Shown here: positions 43,657-52,189 of the stretch, piece by piece
Position numbering within the stretch: position 1 is the first letter of the stretch
Layout of the letters: every line of letters starts with the position of its first letter
Origin: Candidatus Contendibacter sp.
Lineage (GTDB): Bacteria; Pseudomonadota; Gammaproteobacteria; Competibacterales; Competibacteraceae
Assembly: GCA_029624765.1 (NCBI GenBank)
Contig: JARSSO010000059.1
Location: 124,001 to 188,000, forward strand
Direction: 5' to 3'
DNA: 64,000 nt
Notes under the pieces: generated by a model
What the model saw: the letters and a program-made list of their open reading frames with translations, nothing else
What the model was told of the DNA's origin: nothing
Database searches by the model: none
Translations under genes and position numbers: made by a program

Positions 43657-43999
43657 ATCGCCGTGCTCCGTCGCTCCGCCTCCGCCGTTTCCAAATCCCG
43701 CCAGACGCCAGGTGATCGCCGCCGACCATCCCAGCCTGAAGGGGCATTTCCCCGGTCATCCGATTGTGCCGGGCGTGGTGATTTTGGAGGAGGTAATCCA
43801 GGCGTTCGAGGATTGGCGGCCGGAGAGCCGGGTGGTCGGAATGCCGGTGGTAAAGTTTCTGGCGCCGTTGCGGCCGGGGCAGCCGTTCGTTATCCGGTTC
43901 GCCGAGTCAGGCGTTCGCGGCGTTCGGTTCGAGTGCGTCCGCGACGACGGTCGGGCGGTCGCGCAAGGTTGCCTGACCATGGCGTGCGATGAGAATTAG
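43646..43999 (+). CDS. FabZ-like hotdog dehydratase (ApeI-like)
   Basis: 117 residues from the ATG at 43646, overlapping the ligase gene by 11 bases. HPSLKGHFPGHPIVPGVVIL followed by EEV is the FabA/FabZ active-site helix with its His. MPVVKFLAPLRPGQPFVIRF follows. Predicted 3-hydroxyacyl-ACP dehydratase making the conjugated double bonds. In studied aryl-polyene systems such a protein pairs with a second hotdog subunit; the likely partner here is at 48847. Its stop overlaps the stop of the convergent methyltransferase gene by four bases. Confidence 0.82.
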   Translation: MNSKSPCSVAPPPPFPNPARRQVIAADHPSLKGHFPGHPIVPGVVILEEVIQAFEDWRPESRVVGMPVVKFLAPLRPGQPFVIRFAESGVRGVRFECVRDDGRAVAQGCLTMACDEN

Positions 44000-44766
44000 G
44001 CGTGTGAGATGGGGATTGCACCGTCCTTGCGCCCGAAATAAGCCCGGAACAGATCGAATTCCACGTCGCAGCCCGCCTCGGCGAAGCCGGCGGCGCGGAT
44101 CGCTTGAAGGATGGTTTCGGGGGGAACGCAGTTCTCGATGGTATCCCAGTAATAATGCATGAGGGTTTGCAGGTCGCGCTGGCCGGTGGTCAGCCAGCCG
44201 AGCAGCGGCACCAGTCGCCCCAGATAGAGTTTGAGCAGGGCGCGCTTGACCGGATGAGCGGGCCGGGTAATTTCCAGGATCAGGAGCACGCCGCCTGGCC
44301 GCAACGCGCGGTAAAATTCACGGAACGTGACGTTGAGATCGGCGACATGGCGCAGCGCGTAGCCCATGCTGACCAGATCGCAGCAGGCGTCGGCGACCGG
44401 CAACCGCTCCATCAGGCTCTGCATCAGCGGAATGCCCAACAGCCGGCGGACTTCGGCCAGCATCCCGGCGCTGATATCCAACCCGATCACGGCGCGCGGG
44501 TCGCCGGTGATGGCCAGCGCCTGCCGCGCCACCAGGCCGGTGCCGGTGGCGACATCGAGCACGGTCATGCCGGGGCGCAGCCCCGCCCGCAACAGGGCTC
44601 GGCGGCGGTACCAGTTGCCGGAGCCGAGCGACAACAGCCGGTTGACGTGATCGTAGTAGCGGGCGGTGCGGTCGAACAACCCACGCACGAAGGCCGGTCG
44701 TTGCGCCAGATCGGAATAATAGTCTGGCAGTGTCGGATGCGGTTGCAGCGGTTGGTCGGATTTCAA
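43996..44766 (-). CDS. Class I SAM-dependent methyltransferase (UbiE-like) of the pigment locus
   Basis: 256 residues starting at a TTG (44766) that overlaps the chorismatase stop (TTGA), so it is translationally coupled. Motif I is TVLDVATGTGLVARQAL; VIGLDISAGMLAEV, MGYALRHVADLNVTFREFYR and LRPGGVLLILEITRP are UbiE/COQ5-like. In some aryl-polyene loci a methyltransferase decorates the phenolic head group. That role fits here, because it is transcribed with the enzyme that should make the aryl starter. A ubiquinone or menaquinone role is the alternative. Confidence 0.78.
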   Translation of the reverse strand: MKSDQPLQPHPTLPDYYSDLAQRPAFVRGLFDRTARYYDHVNRLLSLGSGNWYRRRALLRAGLRPGMTVLDVATGTGLVARQALAITGDPRAVIGLDISAGMLAEVRRLLGIPLMQSLMERLPVADACCDLVSMGYALRHVADLNVTFREFYRALRPGGVLLILEITRPAHPVKRALLKLYLGRLVPLLGWLTTGQRDLQTLMHYYWDTIENCVPPETILQAIRAAGFAEAGCDVEFDLFRAYFGRKDGAIPISHA

Positions 44767-45761
44767 GGGGCGTGGTTCCGGCGGTGGTGGGTGGTGACGC
44801 TGGTCGCCAGCCCTTCGATTTCGATCAGCAGTTCCCGGCGGCAGATGTCGGCGCGCAGAAAAAGCAATGGGGTATCCGACCCGAACGCCCGCGCGATCCG
44901 CGCGCGCGCCAGCACTGGATCGAGGTTTGGCCGAACGTATACCCGAAGCAGCGCGGGGTGCAGCGGCGCCGACGTCCGCTGGTTGGCTTGGGCGATGAGC
45001 GCCTCCAAATTCAGCAGGGTCTCATCCAATTGCGCCATCGGATCAAGATGCTGGCTGGCGTGACCAACCACGCTGGCGGTGCCGGAAATGTACAGGTGAT
45101 CGTCCCGTTCCCCCCAGTGTTTGAGGATGGCCCGCGAGAACGAAGGGCTTTGCGGGCCATACCGAACTGGGTAATGAAAAGCGCTGACCTGGCGAGGATT
45201 TTCGATTTGCCAGCCGGGTTCCCGGGCGGCCAGGGCATACAGCCGCAGGCCGGGTTCGCAAGTTCCGATGGCGGATGCCGCCGGCAGACGGGTTTCCAGT
45301 TCCACTTGTTCCGCCCCCAAAGCCGCGTGCCGGCCCACGCAAAACGCCCGGTACCGCTCCAGGCCGTCAACCTCCTGGTTGATGGCGGGAAAATAATTCC
45401 AAATTCGCAGCGGATGCGGATAGCCCAGAGCACGGGCCGCCGCGAACAGCCGTTGGTAGGCGGCGACGGTGAGGGATCTCAGGGCGTCCGGAGCCGATTC
45501 GTCCAGACGAAGATGCAGGAACAGGACGGCGCCGTTGTCCGCGTAATGCACCCCATCCAGAACGCCGGTCCGCGCCGGTTGCGCGCCGAGCCAGACTTCG
45601 GCGGTGGCGCCGCCCAGTTCCGGCAAGGGAACAGCGCAAATCCGCGGGTCGGTGGGGGAAGCGGTTGGCGAGCCAAAGTGGAGCAGCGCCAGCAGACGGT
45701 CGTCATTCAGCCAAGCGTCCGCCGACGCGGCGTCGCAATAAAGAATGGTGAAGGGCGTCAT
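44763..45761 (-). CDS. Chorismatase (XanB2/FkbO/Hyg5 family)
   Basis: 332 residues from the ATG at 45761; an open frame up to 45965 adds non-conserved sequence. Family features: YHYPVRYGPQSPSFSRA-like segment (FHYPVRYGPQSPSFSRAILK), YISGTASVVGHASQHLDPMA, QLDETLLNLEALI and YRAFCVGRHAAL. Chorismatases convert chorismate to 3- and/or 4-hydroxybenzoate (or a dihydrodiol) plus pyruvate. In Xanthomonas, XanB2 supplies hydroxybenzoate for xanthomonadin. This enzyme therefore probably makes the aryl starter unit; product specificity needs assay. Divergent from the main operon (221-base gap). Confidence 0.83.
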   Translation of the reverse strand: MTPFTILYCDAASADAWLNDDRLLALLHFGSPTASPTDPRICAVPLPELGGATAEVWLGAQPARTGVLDGVHYADNGAVLFLHLRLDESAPDALRSLTVAAYQRLFAAARALGYPHPLRIWNYFPAINQEVDGLERYRAFCVGRHAALGAEQVELETRLPAASAIGTCEPGLRLYALAAREPGWQIENPRQVSAFHYPVRYGPQSPSFSRAILKHWGERDDHLYISGTASVVGHASQHLDPMAQLDETLLNLEALIAQANQRTSAPLHPALLRVYVRPNLDPVLARARIARAFGSDTPLLFLRADICRRELLIEIEGLATSVTTHHRRNHAP

Positions 45762-45982
45762 GCGGTGGGATTGCGTGCATCGGGTCGATCCAGCGCGGGG
45801 CGGCGGAACGGAACGGCCAGTCCTGGCGATGGGGCAGGGAGTTTGATGGGCATGCGCGGTGAGCTTGGACGTTGCGGGCGTTGGCCATGGGACATGATAT
45901 AGTTTAAAGGCGAACTTGCAAAAGCCGATAGCACCGCCGCTCGCCGATACCCTGTCCCATCCCAATACTTAAGAGGTTACCC

Positions 45983-46252
45983 ATGGAAGCTCTCTCGCCA
46001 TTCGAGTTGGAGGTGGCTCGACTGTTGGTTGAGACCCTGCATCTGGAAGACGTCCAGCCGGAAGACATCGTGCCGGAAGCACCGTTGTTCGGCGGCGGGT
46101 TGGGCCTGGATTCCATCGATGCGTTGGAACTGGCGCTGGCGATTTCGAAAGTTTACGGCTTTCAACTGCGTTCCGAGGACAAGGACAACCTGCGCGTTTT
46201 CGCTTCGCTGCGAGCACTGAGTCAGCACGTCGCGCAAGAACGCACCCGCTGA
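45983..46252 (+). CDS. Acyl carrier protein of the aryl-polyene locus
   Basis: 89 residues from the ATG at 45983, with aagagg upstream. The phosphopantetheine Ser44 is in GLDSIDALEL. An acidic helical protein. It should carry the growing aryl-polyene chain. Some known loci have two carrier proteins; only one is seen here. First gene of an 11-gene plus-strand run. Confidence 0.9.
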   Translation: MEALSPFELEVARLLVETLHLEDVQPEDIVPEAPLFGGGLGLDSIDALELALAISKVYGFQLRSEDKDNLRVFASLRALSQHVAQERTR

Positions 46253-46333
46253 GGACCGGTTGATCGGAGAATCGTTTCCGCGCCGGATCGGGATAGTGGG
46301 ATTCTGATCGTCACCGCATTCGATAAGCAGCTT

Positions 46334-47254
46334 ATGAGCCGGTTTGCATGGAGTACCGTGTGGGTATTGGTCGCGTTGGGATCGATCCTGGCGCTGGCGG
46401 AGCCCGATTGGCGTCAAGCCTGTGCCCTGATCGGTGTGGGCGGCTGTTATATCGTGCTGCTGGCGGCGGGTTCGTTGACACCGCGCCTGGATTTCTATCT
46501 GCGCGCGGCGCGGCGCGGATCGGCTAGCCGGCCATGGGTGGCGTTGACCTTCGACGATGGTCCCGATCCGGTCACCACCCCGTTATTGCTGGAGTTGCTG
46601 CGACGCGAGCGGATATCCGCCGCGTTTTTTTTTGTGGGCGAGGCGGCGCGTCATTACCCGGATCTGGTCGCGCGAACGGCCGCCGACGGTCACCTGATCG
46701 GCAATCACTCCGACCGGCACGGTTATGGCTGGACAGTGTCGTCCACCGAGCGACTGTTCGCCGAATTTGCGGCCGCCAACCGAACCCTTGCCGATATTTT
46801 GGGTTACCCGCCGCGTTTCGCGCGGATGCCGGCCGGGATATCCCGCCCGCGGTTGGACGATGTATTGCGGCGATTGCAACTTCGTAACGTTGCCTGGGAC
46901 GTGCGGGGCCTGGAAGGTTTTTATCGCGATCCCGAACGCATCGCGGCCCGGGTCGCCCGCCGGGCGCGCAATGGTTCGATCATCCTGCTGCATGAACTTT
47001 ATTACGGAACGTCGTGCTTCAAACCCCGCCAGGCGTTGGCGACCGCGCAAGCGACCATCGATCAATTGCGCGCGCGTGGTTTTCATTTCGTGCGCTTGGA
47101 CCGGTTGCTGGAGCAGGCGGATCCCACGGTTGTGTCGAGCGACCAGAAATCGCCGCTGGAGGCGGGTGTGCTGCTGCTTGAGAATGGCGTGGACAAAGCG
47201 ATGGGTTACCGTGGCGCCGCCCCGGTCGCCCCCCGGGCAAGACGCGCCGCATGA
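46334..47254 (+). CDS. NodB-type polysaccharide deacetylase within the aryl-polyene operon
   Basis: 306 residues. Two N-terminal hydrophobic segments (about 5-50) anchor it in the inner membrane. The NodB domain follows: VALTFDDGPDPVTTPLLLEL (catalytic Asp pair), GNHSDRHGYGW (metal HxxxH), RFARMPAGISRP (variant of the RxP motif), NVAWDVRG and SIILLHELY (motif 5 with Glu for Asp). Metal-dependent de-N/O-acetylation is expected. Its target here is unknown: an amino sugar on the glycolipid carrier would fit the nearby glycosyltransferase and acyltransferase (inference). It overlaps the next gene by ATGA. Confidence 0.87.
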   Translation: MSRFAWSTVWVLVALGSILALAEPDWRQACALIGVGGCYIVLLAAGSLTPRLDFYLRAARRGSASRPWVALTFDDGPDPVTTPLLLELLRRERISAAFFFVGEAARHYPDLVARTAADGHLIGNHSDRHGYGWTVSSTERLFAEFAAANRTLADILGYPPRFARMPAGISRPRLDDVLRRLQLRNVAWDVRGLEGFYRDPERIAARVARRARNGSIILLHELYYGTSCFKPRQALATAQATIDQLRARGFHFVRLDRLLEQADPTVVSSDQKSPLEAGVLLLENGVDKAMGYRGAAPVAPRARRAA

Positions 47255-48147
47255 GTCAGGATTGGGCGCGGTTGCCGGAACGGGGCAACTTGCTGGTGTT
47301 GCGGCTGATTGTATGGATCGCCCTGCGGATCGGCCGGCCGGCGGGCCGCGCCCTGCTGTACCCCATCACTCTGTATTTCCTGGTGACCGCCCCGGCGGCG
47401 CGGCGCGGGTCCTGGTTGTTCCTGCGGCGGACGCTGGGCCGCGAGCCGGGTTGGCGGGAGCTGTTTCGCCACATCCACTGTTTCGCCGCGACCATTCTGG
47501 ATCGCGTGTATTTTCTGACCGGACGACTGCGGCCGTTCGACATCGAGATCTTCGGCGACCGATGGGTTGTGGAGCAGGCGATGTCCGGGCGGGGCTGCAT
47601 TCTGCTGGGATCGCATTTGGGCAGCTTTGAAGCGCTGCGGGCGATTGGCGTCACCTTGCGGCGATTTCCGATCAAAATCCTGATGAACACCGGCCATAAC
47701 CGCGGCATTACCGGGTTCCTTAACCGGCTGAATCCTGATCTGGCCCAGGCCATCCTTCCCATCGGCGGGCCCGATACCCTGCTCCGGGTTCAGGAAAGTG
47801 TGGCCCAGGGTTATATGGTTGGTGTGCTGGGTGATCGGGTGACGGGGGGCGAAAGAACGGTGCGCGTCCGTTTTTTCGACCGGGAGACGGCGTTTCCAGC
47901 CGGGCCGCTGTTGCTGGCGGCGCTGGCCGATTGTCCGGTCATCCTGTTCTTCGGCCTGTATCGCGGTGGCCATCGCTACGAAATCCACTTCGAGCGACTG
48001 GCGGAACGGATCGCGCTGGATCGGTGCCAGCGCCAGGAACAACTGGTCGTCTGGGCGCAACGCTACGCTGACCGGCTGGAGCATTACACCCGTCTCGCAC
48101 CCTATAACTGGTTCAATTTCTACGATTACTGGCAGGAGGAGGCATGA
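47251..48147 (+). CDS. LPLAT-type acyltransferase (COG4261, aryl-polyene type)
   Basis: 298 residues. It has the lysophospholipid acyltransferase / LpxL-like fold with the HxxxxE motif GSHLGSFEAL near residue 125; VGVLGDRVTGGERTVRVRFF, FPAGPLLLAALADCPVILFF and LAPYNWFNFYDYW follow. Such acyltransferases are standard in aryl-polyene loci, where they are thought to transfer the polyene to a lipid or glycan acceptor. The N-terminal hydrophobic helix (about 15-45) fits membrane association. Overlaps both neighbours by four bases. Confidence 0.86.
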   Translation: MSQDWARLPERGNLLVLRLIVWIALRIGRPAGRALLYPITLYFLVTAPAARRGSWLFLRRTLGREPGWRELFRHIHCFAATILDRVYFLTGRLRPFDIEIFGDRWVVEQAMSGRGCILLGSHLGSFEALRAIGVTLRRFPIKILMNTGHNRGITGFLNRLNPDLAQAILPIGGPDTLLRVQESVAQGYMVGVLGDRVTGGERTVRVRFFDRETAFPAGPLLLAALADCPVILFFGLYRGGHRYEIHFERLAERIALDRCQRQEQLVVWAQRYADRLEHYTRLAPYNWFNFYDYWQEEA

Positions 48148-48833
48148 AGGTGGGAGCAGCGTCCCGGCGCTTCGCCCGGCAACTGGGCATGGGCTGGGAC
48201 GGCCTGGCGATGCTGGCGCTGTCGAATCTGTTGTTGCTGGCGACCCTGGGTTTGAGCGGGTTGTGGTTGCTGCGCCGGGTCTGGCGCATCGCGCGGGACA
48301 CGCCGATTGCCGGAATGGAGGGGGACTGGGTGGTGGTGCTGGGCGCCCGGCTGCTCCACGACCGGGTCGCGCCCGGTTATGCCCGCCGGCTGCGCCGCGC
48401 CGCCGCGCTGCACCAGGCCGATCCCCGGCGGCGGATTCTGCTGGTCGGCGGCTACACCGGCGGCAGCGTCAGCGAGGCCGAGCGTGGTCGAGAGTTTCTC
48501 CGCGCGCTGGGCCTGCCGGCATCCTGTCTGTTTATCGAGGACCAGTCCTTGAACACCCTCGACAACCTGCGTCAGGCGCGGCGTTTGCTGGCGGGGGACG
48601 GTGCGTGGCCCTTCGTGCTGGTGACGAGCCGTTATCATTTGGCGCGCGGCGAGGCGCTGGCGCGTGGCCTGGGCCTGCGGCCAACGCCGTGCGCCGCCGA
48701 GGAGCGCCTGCGTCTGAATCCGTGGACGCTGTGGCGGCTTGGTCTGGAAGCCTGGTACCTGCATTGGTATGAGGTGGGCAAGGCCTGGTCGCGCTGGACC
48801 GGCAACCGCCACAGTCTGGCGCGGATTACCTGA
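48144..48833 (+). CDS. DUF218 (YdcF/ElyC/SanA-like) membrane-anchored protein in the operon
   Basis: 229 residues. One hydrophobic segment (about 15-40), then the DUF218 fold: WVVVLGARLLHDRVAPGYAR, ILLVGGYTGGSVSEAERGRE, LFIEDQSLNTLDNLRQA and FVLVTSRYHLARGEALARGL. Members such as ElyC and SanA affect envelope and vancomycin phenotypes, but no reaction is settled. Its place inside the polyene operon with ATGA coupling suggests an envelope step in delivery of the product (inference). Confidence 0.82.
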   Translation: MKVGAASRRFARQLGMGWDGLAMLALSNLLLLATLGLSGLWLLRRVWRIARDTPIAGMEGDWVVVLGARLLHDRVAPGYARRLRRAAALHQADPRRRILLVGGYTGGSVSEAERGREFLRALGLPASCLFIEDQSLNTLDNLRQARRLLAGDGAWPFVLVTSRYHLARGEALARGLGLRPTPCAAEERLRLNPWTLWRLGLEAWYLHWYEVGKAWSRWTGNRHSLARIT

Positions 48834-48846
48834 CCCGGTTGCAACC

Positions 48847-49296
48847 ATGCTGCTCGACAAGGCGCGAATTCACACCTTGATTCCTCACGCGGACGCCATG
48901 TGTCTGCTGGAGGCGGTGATCGCCTGGAATGAGGACAGTATCCTGTGCCTGACCCAGACGCATCGCGATCTCGCCAATCCGTTACGTCGGCAGGGTCGGC
49001 TGGCGATGGTGCACGCTTGCGAATATGGGGCGCAGGCGGCGGCGATTCACGGCAGTCTGCGCGCCCAGGCGGCGGGGCAAAGCGCCCCGGCCGGCTACCT
49101 GGCGGCGTTGCGCGACGTGCGCTGGTTCGCCGCCGACCTGGCGGATGTGGACGCACCGCTGGAAGTCGCCGCCTGCTTGGTGCTGGGCGACGCCGACTAT
49201 TGCATCTACGCGATCCAGATCAGCGCCGCCGACCGGGTGTTGGCGGAAGCCCGGATCACCATCGCGCCGCAGCCGAAAAACGGAGCCTGCGGGTGA
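48847..49296 (+). CDS. ApeP-like hotdog dehydratase subunit
   Basis: 149 residues from the ATG at 48847. LIPHADAMCLLEAVIAW carries the catalytic-type His; LANPLRRQGRLAMVHACEYG and AQAAAIHG follow. This matches the second 3-hydroxyacyl-ACP dehydratase of aryl-polyene loci, expected to pair with the ApeI-like protein at 43646. The stop overlaps the next start by GTGA. Confidence 0.83.
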   Translation: MLLDKARIHTLIPHADAMCLLEAVIAWNEDSILCLTQTHRDLANPLRRQGRLAMVHACEYGAQAAAIHGSLRAQAAGQSAPAGYLAALRDVRWFAADLADVDAPLEVAACLVLGDADYCIYAIQISAADRVLAEARITIAPQPKNGACG

Positions 49297-49853
49297 GATA
49301 CTGGATATGGCTGCCGCTGGCGTGCTGGCCGTTGGTGGGCATGGCCGACGATGCTGCGCTGGCCCAGGTGATGCGGGCGCTGGCGGCGGTGCCGGCGGTG
49401 GAAGCGACGTTTCGGGAGGAAAAGACCTTGGCGGTGCTGGACGCGCCGCTGGTCGCCACAGGGGTGTTGTACTACCGCGCGCCCGATTTTCTGCGCAAGC
49501 GAACCCTGCGTCCGCAAGCCGAGGATTACGAGGCCGACGGCCACTGGCTGACGGTCGAAACGCCGGATGCCGGCCGGCGCCAGTTCGATCTCAATGGCTA
49601 TCCGCAACTGCGTCCCTTCGTCGAGGCGATCCGGGCGGCCCAGGCCGGCGACCAGGCGGCGCTGGAGCGTTACTACCAGTTGGAATTTCAAGGGACGTCC
49701 GCCGCCTGGAGCTTGCGCCTGACGCCCCGCGCCGCCGACGCGCAACGCTACGTCGCCGCCATCGTGCTGCGCGGCCGGAACGGCCGGATCGACAGCATGG
49801 AGACGCTGGAACCGAACGGCGACCGTGGCTTGATGACGATCACGCCGCGCTGA
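49293..49853 (+). CDS. LolA-like outer-membrane lipoprotein carrier of the locus
   Basis: 186 residues from the GTG at 49293. Signal peptide RYWIWLPLACWPLVGMAD. Mature domain LolA-like: ALAQVMRALAAVPAVEATFR, TLAVLDAPLVATGVLYYRAP and MTITP near the end. Probably ferries the lipid-linked polyene across the periplasm to the outer membrane, as proposed for aryl-polyene loci. Confidence 0.83.
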   Translation: MRYWIWLPLACWPLVGMADDAALAQVMRALAAVPAVEATFREEKTLAVLDAPLVATGVLYYRAPDFLRKRTLRPQAEDYEADGHWLTVETPDAGRRQFDLNGYPQLRPFVEAIRAAQAGDQAALERYYQLEFQGTSAAWSLRLTPRAADAQRYVAAIVLRGRNGRIDSMETLEPNGDRGLMTITPR

Positions 49854-49864
49854 GGCAAATTTCC

Positions 49865-52186
49865 GTGCACCGCTGGCCCGTTCCACTGCTCTGGTTGCTG
49901 GCCGCTCTGGGTTGCGGCTGGATCGTGCTGACCACGCCGGTCGCCGCCGATCTGACCCTGTTTGCCTCCCGCGCCGATCCGGTGGCGGAACTGCTGCTGG
50001 ATCAGTTGCGCAGCGGCCCGACCACCCGCTTGATCCTGCTTGGACTGGCCGGCGGCGCGGAAACCGAGCGTGCCGCCGTCAGCCAGCGGCTGGCCGAACG
50101 GCTGCAAGCCGGCGACGGATTCGCCCGGGTGGCCAACGGCGCGGACGCGCTGTCCGAAACCGAGTTGCGGGCGCTGTTCGCCCACCGTTATCGACTGAGC
50201 CCGACCGTCGCCCCGGAACGCTTCACGGTGGACGGCCTGCGCGCCGGGTTGCGACAACGCCTGGCGGAACTGCAATCGCCGTTGGCGGTGTTCCAGAAAC
50301 GCTGGCTGGCCGGCGACCCGACCGGCGAACTGCTGAATCTGCTCAAGCAGTGGCAGGGTGGTTTGCGCGAACCGGTGAAACGGCTGGGCGTCTGGTTCTC
50401 GCCAGACAGCGACCGCGCGCTGCTGCTGGTCGAGACCCGCGCTTCCGGTTACGATCTCGCCGCCCAGCGCGAAGCGGTGACCACCATCCGCGCGGCGTTC
50501 GCCGCCGCTGGCGCGGAAACCGGCGTGCGGCTGGAGATGAGCGGCCCTGGCGTGCTGGCGACGCTGGCGGCGGATGCGATCCACGCCCAGGCGGAGTTTC
50601 TCAGCGCGCTGGCGCTGGCGGCGGTGGTGCTGATTCTGCTGCTGGTCTACCGCTCGGCGCGCACCGTCTGGCTTGGGGCGTTGCCGATGCTGGCGGCGTT
50701 GCTGGCCGGCGCGGCGGCGGTGGACCTGATGTTCGGCAAGATGTACCTCATTACCCTGGCGTTCAGCATGACCCTGCTGGGGGAGACGCTGGACTATCCC
50801 ACGTACCTGTTCAGCCATCGACGGGCGGCGGAAACGGTGACGGACACCTTGCGCCAGTTGTGGCCGACCTTGCGGCTGTGCATGGCGACCACAATGCTGG
50901 GTTGTCTGGCGATGCTCGACGCCGATTTTCCCGGCCTGAGCCAGTTGGGCGTGTTTACCGTCGCCGGCATCGCCGCCGCCATGGCGACCACCCGCTGGCT
51001 GTTGCCGGCCCTGTTGCCGTCGACCTGGACACCGCCAAGACCGACTGCCATCGGCCCGTGGGCGGACCGGGCGTTGCAGCCCCGGCCCCGGTTGGCCCTG
51101 GCGCTGGGAGGGTGCGGCTTGCTGGCGCTGCTGGCCTTGATCGTCAAAGCTCCGCCGCTGTGGGAAAACGATCTGGCCGCGCTCAGCCCGGTGCCGCGCG
51201 AACTGATGCGGCTTGACCAGGAACTGCGCGCCGCGCTGGGCGCCCCGGAGGTCGGCCATTTGATCGCGGTCACCGCGCCGGACGCCGAAACCGCGCTGCG
51301 CCACGGCGAAACCATCGCGGCTTATCTGGATGACCGTCGGCGGGAAGGTCTGCTGGCCGGCTACGACGGCGCGATGCGCTATCTACCCAGCGCGTGGACG
51401 CAGGAACAGCGCCTGGCGGCATTGCCGGAGGCGGCGACCCTGACCGCCAACCTGGACGCCGCTTTGGAGGGCTTGCCGTTCAAACCGGGACTGTTCGCGC
51501 CGTTTCTCGACGCCGTCGCCGCCGCCCGCGCCGCGCCACCGCTGCGGCCTGAGGATTTGCGCGGTACGCTGCTCGGAACACGGGTCAGCGCACTGCTGTT
51601 TCCCGGCGCGCGCGGCTGGACCGCGCTGCTGCCGCTGAGCGGCGTGCGCGACGCGCGCGCCTTGGCCGCCGGCTTGCCGCAAGTTCAATCCAGCCAGGCG
51701 TACTACCTCGACCTGCGGGCCGAAACCAACCGGCTCGTAGCCGGCTTTCGTGAAGCGACCCTGGTTCGGCTGGCCTGGGGCGTGGCGCTGATCGTGGCGG
51801 TGGTCTGGCTCGGGCTGCGTTCCTGGCGCGGGGTTGCCGCCGCGCTCTTGCCGGTCGGATTGGCGCTGGTGTTCACCGTGGCCGCCCTGCTGGCGCTGGG
51901 CGAACGGTTGTCGCTGTTCCATCTGGTCTCGCTGCTGCTGGTGTTGGGAGTTGGCGTCGATTACGGGCTGTTCTTCAGCCGGCCGGACGCCGATCCGGAG
52001 TTGCGTCGCCGCACCCTGCACGCGCTCCTGGTCTGCTGCGGTTCGGCTCTGACCGTTTTTGGTATGCTTTCCCTGTCCGCGCTGCCGGCGCTGCGGGCCA
52101 TCGGCTTGACCGTGAGCCTGGGCGTGGCTGCCAGTTTCATCGCCGCCCTGGTGGCGGCCAGACCTTTGCTGACGAAGATGAGTTGA
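49865..52186 (+). CDS. MMPL/RND-family exporter of the aryl-polyene locus
   Basis: 773 residues from the GTG at 49865 (gagg about 9 bases upstream). Two RND repeats: an N-terminal helix (PLLWLLAALGCGWIVLTTPV), a periplasmic loop (about 30-240), a helix block (about 245-430: LALAAVVLILLLVYRSARTV, ITLAFSMTLLGETLDYPTYL), a second loop, and a C-terminal helix block (LVSLLLVLGVGVDYGLFFSR). Predicted to move the product to the periplasm, where the LolA-like protein would accept it. The frame continues upstream but only shadows the preceding genes. Confidence 0.88.
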   Translation: MHRWPVPLLWLLAALGCGWIVLTTPVAADLTLFASRADPVAELLLDQLRSGPTTRLILLGLAGGAETERAAVSQRLAERLQAGDGFARVANGADALSETELRALFAHRYRLSPTVAPERFTVDGLRAGLRQRLAELQSPLAVFQKRWLAGDPTGELLNLLKQWQGGLREPVKRLGVWFSPDSDRALLLVETRASGYDLAAQREAVTTIRAAFAAAGAETGVRLEMSGPGVLATLAADAIHAQAEFLSALALAAVVLILLLVYRSARTVWLGALPMLAALLAGAAAVDLMFGKMYLITLAFSMTLLGETLDYPTYLFSHRRAAETVTDTLRQLWPTLRLCMATTMLGCLAMLDADFPGLSQLGVFTVAGIAAAMATTRWLLPALLPSTWTPPRPTAIGPWADRALQPRPRLALALGGCGLLALLALIVKAPPLWENDLAALSPVPRELMRLDQELRAALGAPEVGHLIAVTAPDAETALRHGETIAAYLDDRRREGLLAGYDGAMRYLPSAWTQEQRLAALPEAATLTANLDAALEGLPFKPGLFAPFLDAVAAARAAPPLRPEDLRGTLLGTRVSALLFPGARGWTALLPLSGVRDARALAAGLPQVQSSQAYYLDLRAETNRLVAGFREATLVRLAWGVALIVAVVWLGLRSWRGVAAALLPVGLALVFTVAALLALGERLSLFHLVSLLLVLGVGVDYGLFFSRPDADPELRRRTLHALLVCCGSALTVFGMLSLSALPALRAIGLTVSLGVAASFIAALVAARPLLTKMS

Positions 52187-52189
52187 TCC

